DNA of 9,676 bases. Origin: Rhodospirillaceae bacterium. Its GTDB lineage: Bacteria > Pseudomonadota > Alphaproteobacteria > Rhodospirillales > Magnetovibrionaceae. A program made the position numbers and the translations under genes. Below the pieces are notes generated by a model. That model ran no database searches and was not told the origin of the DNA. It worked only from the letters and a program-made list of their open reading frames with translations. Below, one piece after another: positions 1-7,293 of the stretch; within the stretch, counting starts at the first letter, position 1; each line of letters starts with the position of its first letter. The stretch lies in contig JAOULV010000035.1 in assembly GCA_029881835.1 (NCBI GenBank), forward strand, positions 1 to 9,676, written 5' to 3'.

Positions 1-347
1 AAAAATATAAAACCCAATACATCGAAGGTTGGCAGATTTTTAAAAACAACACCCAAGACCACCCACAGGTTAGCGCGGTCAAAACCCCGCAAGAAATGTT
101 TGATAATTTATCCCAATTGCAAACCGAAATAATACTGTATGAACGCTGGCAGGGGCTGTGGCGGGCGCGGGAAATGGGGATAAAGTTAAAATCACACGAA
201 CCGCCATTGGTATCGGTAGAAATGTTTATGTATTTGAATAATAAGCATAAAGATAAAGCCGTTCCAGCGGCAATGGCCCTTGCGGAAATGAAAAAAGACG
301 GAACCTACGAAAGAATATATAACCAAACGCTGGATATATTAAAATAA
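1..347 (+). CDS. Periplasmic solute-binding-type protein, C-terminal part (5' truncated by window edge)
   Basis: The reading frame (codons starting at position 3) is open from the left edge to the TAA at 345-347, so about 114 C-terminal residues are visible and the true start lies outside. The end of the protein, with a segment of the form LNNKHKD..PAAMALAEMKKDGTYERIYNQ, matches the usual finish of family 3 extracellular solute-binding proteins (SBP_bac_3), in which the last helix carries an MK.DGTY.RI motif. Such proteins bind small ligands in the periplasm for ABC transport or for sensing. The visible part has no ligand-binding signature, so the ligand cannot be named. The stop is only 22 bp before the sensor kinase start, suggesting cotranscription. 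No transporter permease or ATPase is visible, so a sensory role is possible but unproven. An ATG at 96 is internal; the upstream codons read as good protein and continue the family-like sequence. Confidence 0.72.
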   Translation, partial: KYKTQYIEGWQIFKNNTQDHPQVSAVKTPQEMFDNLSQLQTEIILYERWQGLWRAREMGIKLKSHEPPLVSVEMFMYLNNKHKDKAVPAAMALAEMKKDGTYERIYNQTLDILK

Positions 348-369
348 GTGGTTCCGGGGGGTCGCTTAA

Positions 370-2976
370 TTGCAAAAGAAGTCATTTTTTTCATCGCACC
401 ATATACTCATTACCATAGCGGCTATTGTCGTAAGCTTTGTTGTGTTCGCGCTGGTGCATGGCATGGAAGCCCGCGAAGTAGAAGATGAATTTTATAACGC
501 CACCAGTACATATACTTATCTGCTCGATAGCAGAATAAATGACGTAAACATATCGCTTGATACGGTCGCCCATTCGGTTGAGGTCGAAGAATTTATAAAG
601 CGCGATAAATTTACCAATTTTTCCGAAAGAACAATTGCGCGAATGCCTGAACTAAGGGCATTTTTCTGGGCACCCTTGATAACCCATATGCACCGCAGCG
701 TGGTTGAAGGGGAAAACTGGAATTTTGGCCTTGGCGGAAAAAGCTTAACCGATATAGCCAACAGGCCCATCCCCATAAGCGATGATAAAGAAAAGATGCA
801 TCTGCCAATTTTGTACGCAGAACCGATTTCTGAAAACCGTAGCTTAATCGGGTTTGATATTTTTTCAGAAAATGATCTTGGTGCACTGTTTCGCCAGGCG
901 CGTGATTATAACGTTGTGGTTCCGGTTTCGGGCAAACTTGCCCAGCTATTGCTGGGTAAAAAAATACAAAACAGTTCCCAGATAATTAACCTGATCCAGC
1001 CGGTTTATGAAAACCCCGATGATGTGGAAACCATTGCCGAAAGGCGCAAGGCAATCCGTGGTTTTGTTATTGCGCAAATTGACGTCGGGGTGGAATTGGA
1101 AACCGCCATTGCCGGGCACGAACCCCAGGGGTTGGACATTTATATTGTTGATGCCGAAGCGGAAATGGGCGAAGAAATTATTTATGTGCACAAATCTCGC
1201 GAATCCGGTGATGCAGCCATTTTACCATTTCAGCAGTTGTGGACCCAGCCTTTAGCCAACGTTAAACCGATAAACATTTCTGGCAGGCAGTGGAAAATTA
1301 TAATGCTGCCAACCGATGCATTTTATGCCAACCACCGTTTTTATAGTTCGTGGATTTTGTTGTTTGCCGGAATAATTCTTTCGTTGTTTCTTTACAATGC
1401 ACTGCTAAACATTCATCGCCGTGACATTGATGTTAAAGAATTGGTCGCAATTAAAACCAAGGAACTGTACGACAGCGAAACAAAAATAAGATCGCTTATC
1501 AATAACGTGGCCGAAGGCATCATTACGATTGATAACAAAGGCATAATTGAAACGTTTAACCCCGCCGCCGAAGAAATGTTCGGTTATGGTAGCGAAGAGG
1601 TAATTGGGCAAAATATAAACATTTTATTGCCCCCGGCCGAGCGGGTTGACCATGACAGCTACATCAATAATTCAAGGCTTATAGCACCGCGCATAATCAA
1701 CAAAGCGCGCGATTTATATGGCAGGCGCAAAAACGGCAAGCTATTTCCGATGGAATTAAACGTTTCATCCATGGAACTGGATGGGGAACGTAAATTTATC
1801 GGCATGATGCACGACATCACCGAAAGAACAAAAAATGAAGAAACCTTGCGCAAAGCAATGCAAGGGATGGAACAAAGCGCAGACGCCATATTTATTACCG
1901 ACCTTGAAGGCAAAATAGAATATGTAAACCGCAAGTTTGCTGAATTTACTGGCTACAAATTTTCCGAAGTAAAAGGAAAAAACCCAAGAATTATTGCATC
2001 AGGCGAAACCCCCAAAGAAGTCTATGCCGACCTGTGGCGCACAATACTTTCGGGCAACGAATGGCGCGGTGAAATACAGGACAAAAAAAAGGACGGATCG
2101 GTTATCTGGGCATCTGTTACTATTTCGCCAATTCGCGATACCAATGGAAATATAACCCACTTTATTTCATCGCATCGCGATATCACCAAACGCAAAGAAA
2201 CCGAAAAAGCGTTGCGTCAAGCAATGCAAAAAACAGAAATTGCCAACAAAGCAAAAAGCGAGATCATGGCAAACATGAGCCATGAATTGCGTACCCCGCT
2301 AAACGCTATTATTGGGTTTTCCGATCTAATAATAGGCGAAACTTTTGGTAAGCTAGAACACAAAGAATATTCAGATTACATAAATTTAATAAATAATTCC
2401 GGCCGGCACCTGCTTGATATTATCAATGATATTCTTGATGTTTCCGCAATCGAAGCGGGCAAAGCCGAATTGAGCGAAAGTGTTGTTTCTATGAAAAACA
2501 TCTCTGAAACGATTAAGAGCCTAATAAGCCAGCGTGCCATGCAGGGCAAAGTTTCGGTTAGCGCGGAAATTGATAATGATGCCTATGAATTAATTGCCGA
2601 TGAACGAAGGATGAAGCAAATATTGCTCAACCTTGTTTCCAATGCGGTCAAGTTCACCAATGAAAATGGTCATGTGAAAGTAAAATATTTTGTAGATGAA
2701 ATGGGCCGTCCGGTGTTAAGCGTAACCGATAACGGCATCGGGATGACCAAGTCTGAAGTTGGCGTGGCGCTTTCGCAGTTTGGCCAGGTTGATGCCGGAC
2801 TTAACCGCAAAAATGAAGGAACCGGTCTTGGCTTGCCGTTGACCGTTGGTTTGGTAAAGCTTCATGGCGGAGAAATAATAATCAACAGCACCAAGGGAGA
2901 GGGGACCGAGGTTGTTGTCTATTTCCCTGCCGAAAGGCTTTGCCAAGGTCCTGATGCCATAGCGCTTGATGCTTAA
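370..2976 (+). CDS. Membrane sensor histidine kinase, CHASE-PAS-PAS-HisKA-HATPase
   Basis: This 868-residue protein is a classical inner-membrane sensor kinase that would autophosphorylate on histidine and pass phosphate to a response regulator not present here. Order: transmembrane helix at about 12-31; periplasmic CHASE-type sensor at about 35-320 (including a PELRAFFWAPL segment and a GFDIFSEN...RQARD segment typical of CHASE); second helix at about 328-347; PAS domain at about 370-490; second PAS at about 500-612; HisKA with HELRTP, phospho-acceptor H638; HATPase with N-box N758, G1 box DNGIGM from D787 and G2 box GTGLGL at 817-822. All key catalytic residues are present and there is no receiver domain. 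The start is TTG at 370: an in-frame TAA lies directly before it (367-369), and the next ATG would remove the first membrane helix. A G-rich stretch at 356-361 may serve as ribosome binding site. The signal sensed is unknown. Confidence 0.93.
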   Translation: MQKKSFFSSHHILITIAAIVVSFVVFALVHGMEAREVEDEFYNATSTYTYLLDSRINDVNISLDTVAHSVEVEEFIKRDKFTNFSERTIARMPELRAFFWAPLITHMHRSVVEGENWNFGLGGKSLTDIANRPIPISDDKEKMHLPILYAEPISENRSLIGFDIFSENDLGALFRQARDYNVVVPVSGKLAQLLLGKKIQNSSQIINLIQPVYENPDDVETIAERRKAIRGFVIAQIDVGVELETAIAGHEPQGLDIYIVDAEAEMGEEIIYVHKSRESGDAAILPFQQLWTQPLANVKPINISGRQWKIIMLPTDAFYANHRFYSSWILLFAGIILSLFLYNALLNIHRRDIDVKELVAIKTKELYDSETKIRSLINNVAEGIITIDNKGIIETFNPAAEEMFGYGSEEVIGQNINILLPPAERVDHDSYINNSRLIAPRIINKARDLYGRRKNGKLFPMELNVSSMELDGERKFIGMMHDITERTKNEETLRKAMQGMEQSADAIFITDLEGKIEYVNRKFAEFTGYKFSEVKGKNPRIIASGETPKEVYADLWRTILSGNEWRGEIQDKKKDGSVIWASVTISPIRDTNGNITHFISSHRDITKRKETEKALRQAMQKTEIANKAKSEIMANMSHELRTPLNAIIGFSDLIIGETFGKLEHKEYSDYINLINNSGRHLLDIINDILDVSAIEAGKAELSESVVSMKNISETIKSLISQRAMQGKVSVSAEIDNDAYELIADERRMKQILLNLVSNAVKFTNENGHVKVKYFVDEMGRPVLSVTDNGIGMTKSEVGVALSQFGQVDAGLNRKNEGTGLGLPLTVGLVKLHGGEIIINSTKGEGTEVVVYFPAERLCQGPDAIALDA

Positions 2977-2989
2977 GCGAAAATTTTTT
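2963..2989 (+). terminator. Possible weak intrinsic terminator of the kinase gene
   Basis: A 5-bp stem (CGCTT at 2963-2967 pairing with AAGCG at 2975-2979, 7-nt loop) overlaps the kinase stop codon and is followed by AAAA and a run of six T at 2984-2989. The stem is short and the T tract starts four bases after it, so termination may be inefficient. It lies between two convergent genes, where a terminator would be expected. Confidence 0.35.
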
Positions 2990-2997
2990 ATCCGAAG

Positions 2998-3687
2998 TTA
3001 AATTTTTTCCAGCGCACCGGACAGTTCGGTAAAACCGTCAATTACTATTTCTGCACCCAGTTCACCAACCGGAATTTTGGTGTAACCGTGACTTAGCAAT
3101 ATGACGGGTATCCCCAATGCATGGGCCGCTTTAACGTCATTGCCGTTATCACCAACCATGACCGCATTTTCTTTGTCGGCACCTATTGCTTCTAGCCCTG
3201 CGGCTAGGTGGCGGGGGTCTGGTTTTTTGACGCCGGGAATGGTGTCGCCACCAATTACGCCATCAAAATATTGTTCAAGGTCCAGCTTTTTCAATATTTC
3301 CATGGTCGCGCCAAATGGTTTGTTGGTGCAGATAACGGTTTTTATGCCTTCGTCTTTCAGGCCCTGCAGGGCATCTTTGGCGTTTGGGAAAACTGTGGTC
3401 AGCTCGGCCGAGCGTGGTTCATAGTCTTTGATGAACGCGCTTACGTGGGCGGCAAATTCGTCTTCGGGCGGAATATCCCCGGTGGCGGCAAAACAGCGCT
3501 CAACCAGTTTGGGCACCCCATCGCCAATCATCAGCGCAACCTCAGCCACGCTGGGTTCGCGCCTGCCTAGCGGTACCAACATACGCACGGCGGCCCCGTG
3601 CAGATCGGGGGCAGAATCAATCAAGGTTCCGTCAAAATCGAAAATTAGTGCTTTAAATCTGTGGTTGGCGTTAGCATCTGTGGGCAT
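2998..3687 (-). CDS. gph: Phosphoglycolate phosphatase-like HAD hydrolase
   Basis: The 229-residue protein belongs to the haloacid dehalogenase superfamily with the cap arrangement of Gph/PGP phosphatases. Visible motifs are FDFDGTL with nucleophile D17 and acid/base D19, motif II TNKP at 121-124, motif III lysine in KKPDP (K155), and motif IV GDNGND with D180 and D184 for magnesium. The likely reaction is hydrolysis of 2-phosphoglycolate to glycolate, which clears a product of DNA repair or oxygenase side reactions; close HAD relatives act on other small phosphates, so substrate is inferred. The frame is open back to an ATG at 3771, but the extra 28 residues are arginine/histidine-rich without family similarity, so the ATG at 3685-3687 just before the conserved strand is chosen. 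No strong Shine-Dalgarno sequence precedes it. It is divergent from glmU, an order common in alphaproteobacteria, and convergent with the kinase gene. Confidence 0.88.
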   Translation of the reverse strand: MPTDANANHRFKALIFDFDGTLIDSAPDLHGAAVRMLVPLGRREPSVAEVALMIGDGVPKLVERCFAATGDIPPEDEFAAHVSAFIKDYEPRSAELTTVFPNAKDALQGLKDEGIKTVICTNKPFGATMEILKKLDLEQYFDGVIGGDTIPGVKKPDPRHLAAGLEAIGADKENAVMVGDNGNDVKAAHALGIPVILLSHGYTKIPVGELGAEIVIDGFTELSGALEKI

Positions 3688-3806
3688 GGGTGAAAAAATC
3701 CGTAATAATCTGTGTGTTGGCTGGATTCGCCCTCTGTGGCATCTTCCCGCATACATGTTTATTAGAAACAATTAATGTATTTATCTATTTAGTCGAGCCA
3801 GAGCAA
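3688..3806. promoter_or_regulatory. Divergent gph / glmU intergenic region
   Basis: These 119 bp must carry the promoters for both outward-facing genes. The half nearest glmU is A+T-rich (about 3755-3790), as expected for a promoter, and contains an imperfect dyad GTTTATTAGAAAC at 3757-3769. I could not pick convincing -35/-10 pairs in either direction, so exact promoter positions are not claimed. Confidence 0.35.
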
Positions 3807-5183
3807 ATGTCAAAGAAGAAAACCGCCGCAATCGTGCTGGCCGCCGGAATGGGCACTAGGATGAAATCCGCAAAGCCCAAGGTAATGCACCATATTGCCG
3901 GCCGACCAATGGTAAGCCATTTGTTGGCCACCTTGGATGCCATAAAATGCGAACAAACGGTGGTGGTGGTCGGCCCCGACATGGAAGATGTCGAACGTGC
4001 GGTCGCACCCAACCCAACCGCAGTTCAGACAGACCGCCTAGGCACCGCCGATGCGGTTAAGGCCGGGCTTGCGGCACTGGGAAATTTCAAGGGCAATATC
4101 TTAATCCTTTATGGCGATACCCCGTTAATTACCGAACAAACGCTCAACGCCATGCTTGAGGCGCGGGCAGAAAAATCAAACCCGGCTGTGGTGGTTTTGG
4201 GTTTTGAGCCGGTGGATCCCGGCGAATACGGGCGCTTGGTAACCGATGACGAAGACGGCGAATTAATAAAAATTGTCGAAGCGCGCGAAGCGACCCCGGA
4301 TGAACTTGCCATCTCGCTTTGTAATTCCGGTGTTATGGCGGTTGACGGAAGCTTGCTTGGCGGGTTTTTAGCGCGCGTAAATAATAATAATGCCAAAGGT
4401 GAATATTACCTGACCGATATTGTGGGTCTTGCGCGCGATGATGGATTTAGCGCGGCTGTAGTTGAAGGCGAAGAAGATGAATTGGTCGGTGTTAATTCAC
4501 GCTATGAACTGGCCCAAGTTGAAACCATTTTACAAGACCGCTTGCGCGAACGCGCAATGAAGGGCGGCGTAACCTTGGTTGATCCGGCAACCGTTTATTT
4601 TAGTTTCGATACGCAAATTGACCCAGATACCATTGTTGAACCCAATGTTTTTTTCGGCCCCAGCGTTACAATCGGCAAAAATGCCCACATCAAAGCGTTT
4701 TCCCATATTGAGGGCACATTTATCGGCAATGGCGCAAGCGTTGGCCCGTTTGCCCGCCTGCGCCCCGGAACCAATGTTGGCGATGGTGCAAGGGTTGGAA
4801 ACTTTGTCGAAATTAAAAATGCCGACATTGAACAAGGGGCCAAGGTTAATCATTTGTCATACGTTGGTGATGCAAGGGTTGGTTCGGGTGCCAACATAGG
4901 TGCCGGAACCATAACGTGCAATTACGATGGGTTTATGAAATCACACACCGACATCGGTGAGGGCGCGTTTATCGGTTCTAATTCAGCCTTGGTCGCGCCG
5001 GTTAAAATAGGTGACGGTGCAGTGGTGGGTGCCGGCAGCACCATAACCGATGATGTTCCGGCCGATGCTTTGGCGTTGGCCCGTGGTCAGCAAAAAAATA
5101 TTGATGGGGCGGCGGCAAAATTGCGTGAAAAAAAGCGCGCCCTAAAAGAAAAAAACAAGCAAGAAAAAAATAAAAAAGGGTGA
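3807..5183 (+). CDS. glmU: Bifunctional GlmU: glucosamine-1-phosphate acetyltransferase / N-acetylglucosamine-1-phosphate uridylyltransferase
   Basis: GlmU performs the last two steps to UDP-GlcNAc in the cytoplasm: acetylation of glucosamine-1-phosphate, then uridylyl transfer. The 458-residue protein has the N-terminal pyrophosphorylase domain (about 1-230) with the LAAGMGTRM signature, K25 and D104 of the GDTP metal-binding motif, plus NAKGEYYLTD and GVNSRYELA segments. The C-terminal left-handed beta-helix of hexapeptide repeats (about 250-430) has RLRPGT, K337, and the predicted catalytic H349 in NHLSYVGD. The start at 3807 gives a normal-length protein beginning just before the signature; the frame is open to 3690 but that extension would lie over the gph promoter region and lacks family character. 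The ribosome site is weak. The C-terminus is a lysine/glutamate-rich tail of about 25 residues encoded by A-rich DNA. glmS follows after 10 bp, so the two pathway genes are probably cotranscribed. Confidence 0.97.
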   Translation: MSKKKTAAIVLAAGMGTRMKSAKPKVMHHIAGRPMVSHLLATLDAIKCEQTVVVVGPDMEDVERAVAPNPTAVQTDRLGTADAVKAGLAALGNFKGNILILYGDTPLITEQTLNAMLEARAEKSNPAVVVLGFEPVDPGEYGRLVTDDEDGELIKIVEAREATPDELAISLCNSGVMAVDGSLLGGFLARVNNNNAKGEYYLTDIVGLARDDGFSAAVVEGEEDELVGVNSRYELAQVETILQDRLRERAMKGGVTLVDPATVYFSFDTQIDPDTIVEPNVFFGPSVTIGKNAHIKAFSHIEGTFIGNGASVGPFARLRPGTNVGDGARVGNFVEIKNADIEQGAKVNHLSYVGDARVGSGANIGAGTITCNYDGFMKSHTDIGEGAFIGSNSALVAPVKIGDGAVVGAGSTITDDVPADALALARGQQKNIDGAAAKLREKKRALKEKNKQEKNKKG

Positions 5184-5193
5184 CCTCAAAACA

Positions 5194-7029
5194 ATGTGCG
5201 GAATTATAGGAATTATCGGCAAAGGCGAAGTTGCCCCGCATTTGATTGAAGGTCTAAAACGCCTTGAATACCGGGGTTATGATTCCGCAGGTATCGCCAC
5301 CCTTGTCGGCTCTGGTGAAACCCAAGAAATCGAGCGTCGCCGCGCCCAAGGAAAATTAGAAAACCTTTCAAACGTATTGGCCACCAACCCGATAACCGGG
5401 CGGGTCGGTATTGGCCATACCCGTTGGGCGACCCATGGGGTTCCTAACGAAATAAACGCCCACCCCCATGCGAGCGAGCGTGTGGCGGTGGTGCATAACG
5501 GTATTATTGAAAATTTTCAGGAACTAAAAAAAGAATTAGAAGCATCAGGGCACAAATTTGCATCCGACACCGATACCGAAGCGGTGGTTCACCTGATAGA
5601 TAATTTTTTACAAAAAGGAATGTCACCGACAGAGGCGGTTAAATCCAGCCTTGGGCGAATTGAAGGCGCGTTTGCGCTGGCCATAATTTTTTCCGGTCAC
5701 GATGAATTGATGATTGGCGCCAGACGCGGCAGCCCCTTGGCAATCGGCATTGGTGATGGGGAAATGTATCTGGGTTCTGATGCCATTGCCCTTTCGCACC
5801 TAACGCGTGACGTAATTTATCTTGAAGACGGTGACTGGGCGGTGCTGACATCAAGCAGTTATGAAATATTTGATGAAAACGGCAATGTGGCTCAACGCCC
5901 GGTCCGTCATTCAGATACATCCGATGAAGCGGTGGGTAAGGGCGGTTACGACCATTTTATGTTAAAAGAAATTTATGAACAGCCCCAGGTGATAGGTGAT
6001 ACTTTGGGTGGAATTATCAACCCCGCATCGAGAACCGTAACATTACCGGAGCTTCCATTTGATTTAGCGGGCATTGACCACGTTACCTTAGTTGCCTGTG
6101 GCACGTCTTTTTATGCCTGTCAGGTGGCTAGGTATTGGATAGAAGAATTAGCCGGCATCGCGGTTGATGTTGATGTTGCATCCGAATATCGCTACCGCAA
6201 AATTCCATTTCGTAAAAACGGTTTGGCGTTGTTTGTATCGCAATCAGGCGAAACCGCAGATACCCTTGCGGCACTGCGCTTTGCTAAAAAAGGTGGGCAA
6301 AAAATTGTTTCGGTGGTCAACGTTAGTGAAAGCACCATCGCGCGCGAATCCGATGCGGCACTTTTAACCTATGCCGGACCGGAAGTTGGTGTTGCCTCAA
6401 CCAAGGCATTTACCACCCAGCTTGTGGTGTTGGCGTGCTTTTCCATTGCGCTGGCGCGCGCACAAAACAAACTTGATGCCAGCGCCGAAGCCCAGTTGGT
6501 CGAATCCTTAATCGAGGTTCCATCGCGTGCGCTTGATGTTTTAAACCATGACGGGCGGTTGAAAGAGCTGGCGCATGAGGTGGCAAAAGCCACAGACGTT
6601 TTGTATCTGGGCCGGGCAACCAGCTTTCCCATCGCCATGGAAGGTGCGCTTAAATTAAAAGAAATCAGCTACATTCATGCCGAAGGTTACCCGGCAGGCG
6701 AAATGAAACACGGCCCTATCGCCCTGATTGATGAACGGGTGCCGGTAATTGTTATTGCTCCAACGGATGAATTATTTGAAAAAACCGCATCAAACATGCA
6801 AGAGGTAATAGCCCGTGGCGGGCGGGTTATTTTTCTTTCAGACAGTGCGGGTTGCGAAAAACTGGGCAAGCTAGCGGCCGCCACCATTGAATTACCCAGC
6901 GTCAATTCGTTCGTTGCGCCCATACTTTATGCCATTCCGGTACAGCTTTTGGCCTATCACACCGCGGTTATCAAAGGCACCGATGTTGACCAGCCACGCA
7001 ATCTGGCTAAATCAGTAACGGTTGAATAG
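5194..7029 (+). CDS. glmS: Glutamine-fructose-6-phosphate aminotransferase (isomerizing)
   Basis: GlmS converts fructose-6-phosphate and glutamine to glucosamine-6-phosphate and glutamate, the committed step of amino-sugar synthesis. The 611-residue length is normal. The N-terminal class II glutamine amidotransferase domain (about 2-220) begins MCGIIGI, with C2 the nucleophile exposed after methionine removal, then HTRWATHG from H75, HNGIIENF and SDTDTE. Two SIS sugar-isomerase domains follow, with VACGTSFYA, VSQSGETADT and TKAFTTQL, and the catalytic set K487, E490 and H506 in the KLKEIS...EMKHGP region. The C-terminus RNLAKSVTVE with K606 is the highly conserved ending. It lies 10 bp after glmU; an AGGG-like sequence at the glmU stop could act as ribosome site, although the spacing is long, so translational coupling is plausible. 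No glmS ribozyme fits in the 10-bp gap. Confidence 0.98.
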   Translation: MCGIIGIIGKGEVAPHLIEGLKRLEYRGYDSAGIATLVGSGETQEIERRRAQGKLENLSNVLATNPITGRVGIGHTRWATHGVPNEINAHPHASERVAVVHNGIIENFQELKKELEASGHKFASDTDTEAVVHLIDNFLQKGMSPTEAVKSSLGRIEGAFALAIIFSGHDELMIGARRGSPLAIGIGDGEMYLGSDAIALSHLTRDVIYLEDGDWAVLTSSSYEIFDENGNVAQRPVRHSDTSDEAVGKGGYDHFMLKEIYEQPQVIGDTLGGIINPASRTVTLPELPFDLAGIDHVTLVACGTSFYACQVARYWIEELAGIAVDVDVASEYRYRKIPFRKNGLALFVSQSGETADTLAALRFAKKGGQKIVSVVNVSESTIARESDAALLTYAGPEVGVASTKAFTTQLVVLACFSIALARAQNKLDASAEAQLVESLIEVPSRALDVLNHDGRLKELAHEVAKATDVLYLGRATSFPIAMEGALKLKEISYIHAEGYPAGEMKHGPIALIDERVPVIVIAPTDELFEKTASNMQEVIARGGRVIFLSDSAGCEKLGKLAAATIELPSVNSFVAPILYAIPVQLLAYHTAVIKGTDVDQPRNLAKSVTVE

Positions 7030-7036
7030 GCAGGCA

Positions 7037-7288
7037 ATGAGCGCCTTTGTTTATGTTTTGGGCAGTAACGGCAAAGGTGGCCCCAAAACATATGTCGGCT
7101 GGACCAATGATTTAGAAAAACGCATAAGCGCGCATAATTGCGGGCGCGGGGCAAAATCAACCCGTGGGCGCAGGTGGGATTTGCTCTATGTGGAAAAGCT
7201 TGAAAATAAAACAGACGCCATGAAACGCGAATGGCATTTAAAACGCGAACGCAAGACCAGACAATTATTACTTGGTTTGATAACTTAA
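7037..7288 (+). CDS. Small GIY-YIG nuclease-domain protein (YhbQ/UPF0213-like)
   Basis: This 83-residue protein is a single GIY-YIG domain. The two signature strands appear as YVL (6-8) and TYVG (18-21), followed by R29 with H33 in the helix, and the metal-binding glutamate E65 in KREWHLKR. The active-site tyrosine, arginine and glutamate are all present, so a DNA nuclease activity is possible. Members of this small bacterial family are often annotated as uncharacterised nucleases, and the role here is unknown. The ATG at 7037 is chosen because AGGCAGG lies immediately upstream (7028-7034, overlapping the glmS stop); an in-frame TTG at 7022 would overlap glmS. The gap to glmS is 7 bp, suggesting cotranscription and coupling. 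An insertion SNGKGGPK separates the two signature strands. It ends 5 bp from the convergent diguanylate cyclase. Confidence 0.85.
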   Translation: MSAFVYVLGSNGKGGPKTYVGWTNDLEKRISAHNCGRGAKSTRGRRWDLLYVEKLENKTDAMKREWHLKRERKTRQLLLGLIT

Positions 7289-7293
7289 ACGAT

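Noticed and set aside
3101..3570. Long open frames on the plus strand opposite gph
   Set aside because: They are antisense to a well-supported HAD gene, have no recognisable domains and reflect its codon bias.
3688..3771. N-terminal extension of gph to an upstream ATG at 3771
   Set aside because: The 28 extra residues have no HAD family character and would fill most of the divergent promoter region; the ATG at 3687 gives the normal Gph length.
3690..3806. N-terminal extension of glmU from 3690 with a hydrophobic start resembling a signal peptide
   Set aside because: GlmU is cytoplasmic and starts just before the LAAGMGTRM signature; the extension is a chance open frame antisense to the gph start.
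5184..5193. glmS ribozyme or riboswitch before glmS
   Set aside because: Only 10 bp separate glmU and glmS, and this ribozyme is known from Gram-positive bacteria.
7022..7036. TTG start of the GIY-YIG gene inside glmS
   Set aside because: The ATG at 7037 has AGGCAGG just upstream and the five extra residues add nothing conserved.
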